Source: a virus
Length of the DNA stretch: 22,212 nucleotides
IMG/VR virus record: IMGVR_UViG_3300013094_000305
Location: 1-22,212 of that record
Direction: 5' to 3' (one strand)
In this document: positions 6,801-12,219 of the stretch, one piece after another
How the letters are laid out: each line of letters begins with the position of its first letter
How positions within the stretch are numbered: the first letter of the stretch is position 1
Program-made: the position numbers and the translations under genes
Notes under the pieces: model-generated
The model's input: the letters and a program-made list of their open reading frames with translations, nothing else
Databases searched by the model: none
What the model was told of the DNA's origin: nothing

Positions 6801-7499
6801 AAATTAATTACAGGTAACTGTTGCGAAATTGCACTAAGACCATATCAATTCTGTAATCTATGTGAGGTAAATGTTTCAAATATTGAATCTCAGGAAGACT
6901 ACAACGAAAGAGTTAAAGCTGCCGCATTTATAGGTACATTACAGGCTGGTTATACAGACTTCCATTATCTTCGTGAGATTTGGAAAAGAACTACTGAAAA
7001 AGAGGCTCTAATTGGTGTAGGAATGACAGGTATCGGTTCTGGTATTGTATTAAACTACGATATTAAGGGAGCAGCTAAACTTGTAAAAGAAGAAAATGCT
7101 CGTGTTGCGGCAATTATAGGTATAAATGCTGCCGCAAGAACAACAACAGTTAAACCATCAGGTTGCCAAATACCATCTACTGAAATTAGAACAAATAGGG
7201 GTACGTTATCACTTGATGATATATTCAAATTAAATGGTGTTGACTTGGGTACTAAACTAAATGAATATCGTGAATGGTACGATGTTACAGAAGATATTAA
7301 AGTTTATAATTACCTAAATGAAGAAAAAACTATAACTAAGTTGTTTGTAAATGGTTATGAGGAAACAATAGAATTTGTTATGGAAGATGGTACTGTTATT
7401 GAATGTACACCAAACCATAAATTTATGATGGTTGATGGTACATGGAAAGAGGCTAAGGAAATCACAGAAAATGATGACTTTTTAATAAAAATTTTCTAA
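3858..7499 (+). CDS. nrdJ: Class II (B12-dependent) ribonucleotide reductase, N-terminal part, with two full inteins and a split-intein N-half
   Basis: The gene encodes 1213 residues. The exteins are residues 1-87, 396-621 and 988-1102. They match monomeric adenosylcobalamin-dependent reductases: SDITVYMKYAKYL and LPSMRSLQFGGKP at the N-terminus, LLLGGTGVGYSVQ, NPC plus CEIALRPYQFCNL at the radical site, and TTTVKPSG at the end. The Cys coded at 6819 fits the thiyl cysteine (Cys408 in the Lactobacillus leichmannii enzyme), and the Cys at 6852, 11 residues later, fits Cys419. The Cys at 5043 fits Cys119. The chain stops inside intein 3, so active enzyme needs two cis-splicing events and one trans-splicing event with the product of 8561-9238. 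No small radical subunit is visible, as expected for class II. Product: dNTPs for phage replication. Confidence 0.9.
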   Translation: MDISQKILSDITVYMKYAKYLPEKERRESWEDLVTRNMEMHIKKFPMLRDEIIEKYKFVYDKKVLPSMRSLQFGGKPIEISPNRIYNCFGRETEFITSEGTKSFKDFEHGDIITVLTHTGSWKSAVVKNYGKQFLSTATFSRGKSKKTIRVTKNHRWILFDGSETTELELNKPLFPTQKNENFDYNDATPMERLYWCYGYVFGDGTLLKKNGEAKYSMVRLCGDEATKYLYRFKEMGFETSTSNSLDGDIMVYTGKYLKTTPDINIDGLNMIKAFMDGYLSADGAKNPDWYENNTLSKYKSIQSSQEDHIDFLKKYLEVCGYYITNISDLTGEITNFGERPLTKDFSITNHIGSRPNTSWSMTEVNDSFVSEDVWCLEVEDDKSFVLSGGIVTGNCCYLPIDYIDCFSEVMFLLLGGTGVGYSVQRHHVEKLPEIRKPNPTRNRRFLISDSIEGWADAIKTLLKSYTGDISSTPVFDFSDIRPKGARLITSGGKAPGPQPLKDCIHNIKKILDTIEDGEKLTPIQVHDIVCYIADAVLAGGIRRAALICLFSADDDEMISCKSGAWWENNPQRGRANNSAVLLRHKITKEFFDDLWLRIKLSGSGEPGIYFTNDKDWGTNPSLRAGTKVLTTEGIFPIEELQDKSFKVKNLNGEISDAKCWLSGKNQQLVKLTLEDGTEYFATKEHEWPVWDGEKYVKVKTPDLTNGDKLPIIRENKLFDGNLGGYDDGFLCGWIIGDGWVSNRKEHSEYGMIVSDTDDESNISDKLLNTLKTNVITFNGNFNRRFKKEHQNIEEEMQIVLVDTHTKEISINNKEVDLYIKKFGNVDKNYGLPKSVWVDGSENFRKGLVDALFSSDGNVSKTQKRITFTSSHKQLVDDLSELLGFYGIKSKIKTSKSKLDGYDSEFTRYDLRICETSSIKHFISLFKLTNKYKQDILDSYKFRYNIHDDKQIKVESVELTNIYEDVWDISVFDSTHCFQISKLITGNCCEIALRPYQFCNLCEVNVSNIESQEDYNERVKAAAFIGTLQAGYTDFHYLREIWKRTTEKEALIGVGMTGIGSGIVLNYDIKGAAKLVKEENARVAAIIGINAAARTTTVKPSGCQIPSTEIRTNRGTLSLDDIFKLNGVDLGTKLNEYREWYDVTEDIKVYNYLNEEKTITKLFVNGYEETIEFVMEDGTVIECTPNHKFMMVDGTWKEAKEITENDDFLIKIF
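4119..5042 (+). mobile_element. Intein 1 in NrdJ (308 residues, LAGLIDADG type)
   Basis: Begins at Cys88 after RIYN and ends ...IVTGN before Cys (coded at 5043). Block A starts CFGRETEFITSEG. Block B has TKNH (TxxH) in VTKNHRW. The endonuclease dodecapeptides are LYWCYGYVFGDG and IKAFMDGYLSADG. Block F is EDVWCLEVEDDKSFVLSG, and the end is Gly-Asn with Cys at +1. The usual penultimate His is Gly, as in some active inteins. The joined extein reads RIYN-CCYLPID, putting the insertion at the conserved redox cysteine. Confidence 0.9.
5721..6818 (+). mobile_element. Intein 2 in NrdJ (366 residues, LAGLIDADG type, Ser1)
   Basis: Begins with Ser622 (SLRAGTKVLTTEG, a good block A with Ser for Cys) and ends SKLITGN before Cys coded at 6819. 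Block B has TKEH in ATKEHEW. LAGLIDADG motifs are FLCGWIIGDG and GLVDALFSSDG. Block F is EDVWDISVFDSTHCF. Removal joins DWGTNP to CCEIALRP, the class II radical-site sequence. The +1 splicing nucleophile is thus the same cysteine that the mature enzyme uses as its thiyl radical. Confidence 0.9.
7164..7496 (+). mobile_element. Intein 3, N-half of a split intein (111 residues)
   Basis: Starts with Cys1103 right after VKPSG. Block A is CQIPSTEIRTNRG, and block B is IECTPNHKFMMVDG with TPNH. The frame stops (TAA 7497-7499) where continuous inteins would enter the endonuclease domain, the normal break point of natural split inteins. Its partner is the 34-residue C-half at 8561-8662. Trans-splicing would create KPSG-TSSLVLG, the conserved class II site. 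Confidence 0.88.
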
Positions 7500-7508
7500 A
7501 TTCAGTTC

Positions 7509-7564
7509 GTTTCACTGTTGTTAGACTATTTATATAAAATGAATAGTTATGGCATCAGTGAAAC
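7509..7564 (+). promoter_or_regulatory. Long hairpin over the start codon of the Vsr-like endonuclease gene
   Basis: The pairing is GTTTCACTG (7509-7517) with CAGTGAAAC (7556-7564), then TGTTA (7519-7523) with TGGCA (7550-7554), then ACTATT (7525-7530) with AATAGT (7542-7547). About 20-21 pairs form with one T/T mismatch and a small bulge. The start ATG 7549-7551 lies in the downstream arm. The loop, TATATAAAAT (7531-7540), resembles a promoter -10 or T4 late promoter. Read-through RNA from nrdJ would hide the start codon, while RNA begun in the loop would not. The pairing is seen directly. The control is inferred from T4 homing endonuclease genes. Confidence 0.65.
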
Positions 7565-8574
7565 AATCTTGGATTAAAAAGTATGGTGAATTTGAGGGTT
7601 TAAGGCTCTGGGAAGAACGTAAAAAATTATCAGCTATTACAGAAGATAATTTAATTAAAAAATATGGTTTAGAAGAGGGTTCTTTGAGATGGTTAAGTTA
7701 CAAAAATAAACTAAAAATTCGTGGTACTAAGAAATGGTACGTTGATAAATTTGGTGATAAAGATGGTACAAGCAAATGGTTAGAAAAAAACTCTAAATTA
7801 TCTGTTAGTGAAGATACGTTAAAAAATAATGGGTTCTCTAATGAAGAAATAGATATTATTAGAACTAAACATCAAGTAAAATCCATTAGGTCGATTGATA
7901 ATTTTGCTAAAGAGTGTGGTAACTACGATAAGGGTGTTGAGAAGTATAATATTTATCGTGAAAAAAATAGATTAACATCTTCCTGGGGATTAAATTATTG
8001 GATTGAGAAGTGTAAAGGTAATATCGAAGAAGCAAAACATAAATTAACCGAACACCAAAGTAGAAATATTGAATGGTGGAAAGCTAAATATGGTGAAGTT
8101 GATGGTGTAATTAAATATAATGATTGGGTTATACAAACAACTAAAGCCATAATGTGTGGTGATAATGTTTCTAAAGGACAAATATTATTGGAAAATGATA
8201 TAAGACAATTCTACAAAGGGACTATTTTAGGTTATCAAGAGAAGTACGGTATAATATTAACCAACTCAGAAAAGAAAAATTATAAAATTAAAAATAGTAT
8301 ATTATATCCAGATATAATATTGCCAGACATAAAAGTAATTATCAATTATCACGGTGATTTTTGGCATGGTTCGGAAAATATCTTTAATAACGAAAACCTA
8401 ATAATACCAAGAGTTAATAAAACAGTAAAAGAAGTGAGATTAATTGATAATGAGAAAGACAACCTATATATCAATCGTGGTTATGCGGTTATCACTGTAT
8501 GGGAGAATGATTATCAAAAAAACAAAGAAAATATAATAATTGAATTAAAAAATAAAATATATGAAAATAATTAA
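7549..8574 (+). CDS. Vsr-like homing endonuclease within the fractured nrdJ gene
   Basis: A 341-residue free-standing endonuclease between the two nrdJ pieces, 49 bases after the first stop and overlapping the start of the second by 14 bases. The C-terminal domain resembles the very-short-patch repair nuclease and the related homing endonucleases of fractured genes: YPDIILPDIKVIINYHGDFWHG (with Asp, His and Trp-His positions like Vsr), then DNLYINRGYAVITVWENDY. The N-terminal two thirds hold about six degenerate 24-residue units of the form W-x-x-K-Y-G-x-x-E/D-G-x-x-x-W (near 6, 34, 61, 119, 149 and 174), probably for DNA recognition. Expected target: an uninterrupted nrdJ at the KPSG-T site. 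An extensive hairpin covers the start codon. Confidence 0.85.
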   Translation: MASVKQSWIKKYGEFEGLRLWEERKKLSAITEDNLIKKYGLEEGSLRWLSYKNKLKIRGTKKWYVDKFGDKDGTSKWLEKNSKLSVSEDTLKNNGFSNEEIDIIRTKHQVKSIRSIDNFAKECGNYDKGVEKYNIYREKNRLTSSWGLNYWIEKCKGNIEEAKHKLTEHQSRNIEWWKAKYGEVDGVIKYNDWVIQTTKAIMCGDNVSKGQILLENDIRQFYKGTILGYQEKYGIILTNSEKKNYKIKNSILYPDIILPDIKVIINYHGDFWHGSENIFNNENLIIPRVNKTVKEVRLIDNEKDNLYINRGYAVITVWENDYQKNKENIIIELKNKIYENN

Positions 8575-8662
8575 AAAGGAAATTAAGAAAAACTTTACGG
8601 TGGATATTGAAGTTGAGGATACACCAAACTATCAATTAAAGAACGGTATTGTATCGCATAAT
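8561..8662 (+). mobile_element. Intein 3, C-half of a split intein (34 residues)
   Basis: Starts MKIIKKEIKKNF, strongly basic, against the acidic end of the N-half (EITENDDF), a charge match known from natural split inteins. Block F is TVDIEVEDTPNYQLKNG, followed by IVSHN with the standard penultimate His and terminal Asn. The +1 residue is Thr, coded at 8663-8665. Confidence 0.88.
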
Positions 8663-9238
8663 ACAAGTTCATTAGTTCTTGGTACATCTTCAGGTATTCA
8701 CGCATGGCACAATGATTATTACATCCGTAGAATCCGTGTTGGTAAAAATGAGTCAATATATAATTATTTATATATGTATCATCCAGAACTTATTGAAGAT
8801 GAATATTTTAGACCACACGATACGGCTGTTATCAGTGTTCCTCAAAGAGCACCAGAAAACTCAATTTATAGAACTGAATCAGCTATAAATTTGTTGGAAA
8901 GAGTTAAAAAAATTAGCAAAGAATGGATTAAACCTGGCCATAGAAAGGGTGAAAACACACATAACGTATCAGCTACTATTGCAATCAAGGAAGATGAATG
9001 GGATACAGTAGGTACATGGATGTGGGATAATAAAGAATTCTATAATGGATTATCTGTATTACCTTATGATGGTGGAAGTTATATCCAAGCCCCCTTTACT
9101 GACATCACTAAAGAAGAATACGATGAAATGATAAATCATTTAACAGCTATCGATTTAACAAAAATAATCGAACATGAAGACAATACTGACCAAAAAGGCG
9201 AGGTTGCATGTGGTGCAAATGGGTGCGAAGTAAGATAA
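8561..9238 (+). CDS. nrdJ: Split-intein C-half fused to the C-terminal part of class II ribonucleotide reductase
   Basis: The first 34 residues are the intein C-half, and residues 35-225 (191) are the reductase C-extein, starting TSSLVLGTSSGIHAWHN, a conserved class II segment. The chain ends CGANGCEVR. The Cys-x4-Cys pair (codons at 9209 and 9224) matches the C-terminal redox shuttle Cys731/Cys736 of the L. leichmannii enzyme. After all splicing the full reductase would be about 619 residues, shorter than the 739 of that enzyme. The ATG at 8561 lies inside the last codons of the endonuclease gene (14-base overlap), so translation may be coupled. Confidence 0.9.
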   Translation: MKIIKKEIKKNFTVDIEVEDTPNYQLKNGIVSHNTSSLVLGTSSGIHAWHNDYYIRRIRVGKNESIYNYLYMYHPELIEDEYFRPHDTAVISVPQRAPENSIYRTESAINLLERVKKISKEWIKPGHRKGENTHNVSATIAIKEDEWDTVGTWMWDNKEFYNGLSVLPYDGGSYIQAPFTDITKEEYDEMINHLTAIDLTKIIEHEDNTDQKGEVACGANGCEVR

Positions 9239-9245
9239 ATTTTCT

Positions 9246-9276
9246 TAAGGTGTTGGTATCATCTACCAACACCTTA
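9246..9276 (+). terminator. 13-bp perfect hairpin after nrdJ
   Basis: The arms TAAGGTGTTGGTA (9246-9258) and TACCAACACCTTA (9264-9276) pair perfectly around the loop TCATC, 7 bases after the reductase stop. No T-run follows on either strand, so this is not a canonical rho-independent terminator. It may end transcription weakly, protect the mRNA 3' end or be a processing site. Confidence 0.55.
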
Positions 9277-9288
9277 TGGAAATACTAT

Positions 9289-9301
9289 ACTATTTATTAA
9301 T
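9289..9301 (+). promoter_or_regulatory. ACTATTTAT motif before the HNH pseudogene
   Basis: ACTATTTATTAAT lies immediately upstream of ATG 9302. It closely matches the motifs at 7525 and 9941. A shared phage promoter core is possible, but the motif is very A/T-rich and no start site is known. Confidence 0.3.
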
Positions 9302-9859
9302 ATGGGACGTAAAAATACATCTAAATATTCAAATAAATTTACTATTGGTCAAAAATATGGCGAATATTCTATTATTGATGAAAAAATTATAATTGAAAAA
9401 GAAGCTAAAGTAACATGTAAATGCTCTTGTGGTGAAATAAAAAAAGTATCGTGTTAATATTTAATCAAAGGTACATCAACAAAATGTTTAAATTGTGGTA
9501 ACTCATTAAAAAAAGAAAATAACCCATCATGGAAAGGGTTTAATAATATACCTGGTAAAGTTTTTAGTAAAATAAAAAGAGATGCTAAACTTAGAAATAT
9601 AGAATTTAAACTAACAATATCTTATCTAAACGATTTGTTTATAAAACAGAATAAATTATGCTCTTTAAGTGGTTTGTTGTTAGAAAGTACATATAATAAT
9701 ATGACAATGTCTTTAGACAGAATTGATAATAATAAAGGTTATATTGAAGAAAATGTACAATGGGTACATAAAGATATTAATATGATGAAACGGATTTATT
9801 CACAAGATTATTTTATATACATGTGTAAATTGGTTGCTGAATGTAATTCAGAAATATAA
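9302..9859 (+). pseudogene. HNH homing endonuclease broken by one in-frame TAA
   Basis: Reading from ATG 9302, one frame runs 186 codons with a single internal TAA at 9455-9457 (codon 52). Before it lies CKCSCGEIKKVSC, and after it YLIKGTSTKCLNCG, together a typical zinc-binding N-terminal region. Further on, LCSLSGLLLE, SLDRIDNNKGYIEENVQWVH and KDINMMK form the HNH nuclease core of phage homing endonucleases. The downstream part is otherwise undamaged, so inactivation looks recent (for example TAT to TAA) or is a sequencing error. Re-initiation at the TTG of 9635 would give only 74 residues, without the zinc region. It sits between nrdJ and the baseplate operon. Confidence 0.82.
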
Positions 9860-9886
9860 ACTAAATATTTAAATATTTTAAATATG

Positions 9887-9916
9887 AACCACTCAGTTCT
9901 CTGGGTGGTTTTTTTT
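9887..9916 (+). terminator. Rho-independent terminator
   Basis: AACCACTCAG (9887-9896) pairs with CTGGGTGGTT (9901-9910) over ten positions (one T-G wobble) around the loop TTCT. A run of eight T follows (9909-9916). It ends transcription from the nrdJ/HNH side just before the baseplate genes. Confidence 0.88.
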
Positions 9917-9940
9917 ATTGACTATAATTTTATTTTGATT

Positions 9941-9956
9941 ACTATTTATATTAAAT
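9941..9956 (+). promoter_or_regulatory. Candidate promoter core for the baseplate operon
   Basis: ACTATTTATATTAAAT lies 8 bases before the gp25 start and 24 bases after a strong terminator, where a new promoter is expected. A nearly identical sequence, ACTATTTATATAAAAT, lies at 7525-7540. The position supports a promoter. The exact element is inferred. Confidence 0.45.
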
Positions 9957-9963
9957 ATTTGAC

Positions 9964-10380
9964 ATGAATTTCAGGCAAAAAACAATAGGTATAAATTTTC
10001 CTTTCCAGGATTCTACAAACGGTGATTTTTTGGATTTAACAACATATCCTGAGAAAGAAATAAAATCTGATTTGGTACACCTTTTATTAACAAGAAAGGG
10101 ATCAAGATATTTTTTACCAGAATTTGGTACAAATTTATATCAATATATATTTGAACCATTGACGGATAATGTAACAACAGCAATCCAAAATGAAATAAAG
10201 GATGCTTGCACAGCATTTTTACCAAATTTAAAAATTAATACAATTAATATAAAACGATATGATACTGATCCAGCATATGTTAATGATCAACAATCACATC
10301 ATAAAGTAACAGTAACAATTGATTATACAATAACTTCCAGAACTTTTGAGGTTTCTGATGACGTAACAATTACATTCTAA
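9964..10380 (+). CDS. Baseplate wedge protein, gp25-like
   Basis: A 138-residue member of the gp25/GpW-gp25 family, a small wedge component that joins the sheath initiation region of contractile tails. The family core is visible at 41-66: LLTRKGSRYFLPEFGTNLYQ followed by YIFEPL. T4 gp25 is about 132 residues. It starts the baseplate operon after a terminator and candidate promoter and is followed, 2 bases later, by the gp6-like gene. The family's 'lysozyme' label is historical, and I infer no enzyme activity. Confidence 0.88.
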   Translation: MNFRQKTIGINFPFQDSTNGDFLDLTTYPEKEIKSDLVHLLLTRKGSRYFLPEFGTNLYQYIFEPLTDNVTTAIQNEIKDACTAFLPNLKINTINIKRYDTDPAYVNDQQSHHKVTVTIDYTITSRTFEVSDDVTITF

Positions 10381-10382
10381 TT

Positions 10383-12218
10383 ATGGCAACAACAAATACA
10401 ATATCATACGGTAGTAGAGACTTTGCTACTTTAAGACAAGAGCAGATAGATTATATAAATAAATATTATCCTGATGTAATCCAAAACTTTAATGATGGAT
10501 CAATTATGTCTGTCTTTCTTGACCTTGGAGCGGCATTGGCGGATAACCTACATTTTAATATTGATAGGTCATTACAGGAAACTGTACTTGATTTTGCTCA
10601 AGAAGGAAGATCGCTGTTTAATATAGCTAAAACTTATGGTTTAAAATTACCAACATTATCAGCAAGTATAGCCGTATGCCAATTCTCAGTTCAAGTACCA
10701 GTTTTTGGTGATGCTGAAGACACAAGATATTTACCTGTTTTAAAAGCTGGTACCCAAGTACAAGGTAATGGCCAAACTTTTGAACTTTTGTATGATGTTG
10801 ATTTTAGTAGTAACCTGAACTCTTCTGGTGCTTTAGATAGAACAAAAACACCAGTTTTCAATAATGGTATATTAACAGCATATTTGATTACCAAAACAGG
10901 TATAGTTGTCGCTGGTACAACGAGAATATATACGCAAGTATTTAACAATACACCACCAACACCTTTTTATCAAATAACATTACCAGAAAATAATGTTCTT
11001 GATATTGAGTCTGTGATTCACAAAAACGGTATAAACTTCACAACTAATCCTACAGATAACGAGTTTGCTTCACCAACAAACAAATGGTATGAGGTAAATT
11101 CATTAGCTGAAAATTCAGTTTTTGTATACGATACAACTGTACCGCCAACAAGTGATGGTATTTACAAAGGTATATGGTTAGATACAAACTATAGATTTGT
11201 GAGAGAATTTACACCTACAGGTTTTTGTACTTTAACATTCGGTGGACAAACAAACCAAGCATTCGATATACTTGATTCATTTCTATCTGGTAATAGTATT
11301 TCATTAAGTAATTTATTGAACAATAATAGTTTAGGTTATGCACCACTAACAAATACAACAATGTATGTAAAATATAGAGTTGGTGGTGGATCCTCAAGTA
11401 ATGTTGGCGCTAATGTGATTACATCATTTGGATATTTGAATATAACTTTGAATGGCCCTGATGCGCAGCTTAATGGTATCGTACAAGGCTCTTTGACTGT
11501 TACTAACATTACACCAGCTGTGGGTGGAGGTGAAGCTCCATCAATTGAGGAATTGAGAAATTATATATCATATAATTTCGCTGCTCAAAACAGAGCTGTA
11601 ACATTAAATGATTATAAAGCAATATTACTGGGTATGCCAAGTAAATTTGGTACCCCAGCAAGAGTAGGTGTGAGACAAAATCAAAATAAAATAGAAGTTA
11701 ATCCAATAACTGTTGATAGTAGTGGCGCTTTCGATTCACAAATAACAAGTGTTATACTCGAAAATATAGCTACATATCTTTCAGAATATAGGATGATAAA
11801 TGATTATGTTGTTGTAAAACCTGGCGAAGTTGTTGATTTGGGTTTTGAAATATCTGTTGTTGTAGATTCAACATCACAACTTTCAACAGTAACACAAATA
11901 ATTTCTGCTGTAACCAATGAATTTGTTTCAACTAATAGACAAATGGGTCAAAGTTATTATGTTTACAACTTGAATAAAATAATTTCCCAAATACAAGGTG
12001 TTCTTAATTTAAATTATATCAAGGTTTTTAATGAAACAACTTCAGGATATTCACAAAATACTATTAATCAAAACATTTTAGACACCTCAACAGGGGAGAT
12101 AGATATAACAACAGGTATATTAAATTGTGACGAAAATCAAATTCTACAATTAAGAAACCCTAATAGTGATATAGTTGTAATACCAGTTGTATCAACACCA
12201 ATTAGAACATTAATATAA
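10383..12218 (+). CDS. Baseplate wedge protein, gp6 / J-like
   Basis: A 611-residue homologue of T4 gp6 (about 660 residues) and of the P2 J / Mu gp47 group, which builds the inner baseplate ring. The N-terminal part (about 14-92) has the typical pattern of a DGSIMSVFLDLGAALADNLH helix, then ET-x-L-x-x-A and LFNIAKTYGLKLP. Near 380-410 the family hallmark GGGEAPSIEELRNYI then NRAVTLNDYKAI is clear. The gp25-gp6 order is common in contractile-tailed phages. The start ATG 10383 lies 2 bases after the gp25 stop. Confidence 0.85.
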   Translation: MATTNTISYGSRDFATLRQEQIDYINKYYPDVIQNFNDGSIMSVFLDLGAALADNLHFNIDRSLQETVLDFAQEGRSLFNIAKTYGLKLPTLSASIAVCQFSVQVPVFGDAEDTRYLPVLKAGTQVQGNGQTFELLYDVDFSSNLNSSGALDRTKTPVFNNGILTAYLITKTGIVVAGTTRIYTQVFNNTPPTPFYQITLPENNVLDIESVIHKNGINFTTNPTDNEFASPTNKWYEVNSLAENSVFVYDTTVPPTSDGIYKGIWLDTNYRFVREFTPTGFCTLTFGGQTNQAFDILDSFLSGNSISLSNLLNNNSLGYAPLTNTTMYVKYRVGGGSSSNVGANVITSFGYLNITLNGPDAQLNGIVQGSLTVTNITPAVGGGEAPSIEELRNYISYNFAAQNRAVTLNDYKAILLGMPSKFGTPARVGVRQNQNKIEVNPITVDSSGAFDSQITSVILENIATYLSEYRMINDYVVVKPGEVVDLGFEISVVVDSTSQLSTVTQIISAVTNEFVSTNRQMGQSYYVYNLNKIISQIQGVLNLNYIKVFNETTSGYSQNTINQNILDTSTGEIDITTGILNCDENQILQLRNPNSDIVVIPVVSTPIRTLI

Positions 12219-12219
12219 T

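Noticed and set aside
3858-9238. Class I reductase large subunit
   Set aside because: The spacing of the radical and redox cysteines, the CGANGC end and the KPSGT context fit class II enzymes, and no small subunit gene is present in the window.
9276-9390. Alternative ATG at 9276 before the HNH pseudogene
   Set aside because: It is in another frame and gives a short low-complexity peptide with no relation to the HNH protein.
9863-9878. 16-base palindrome AAATATTTAAATATTT
   Set aside because: Simple A/T palindromes are expected by chance in this composition, and nothing else marks it as a binding site.
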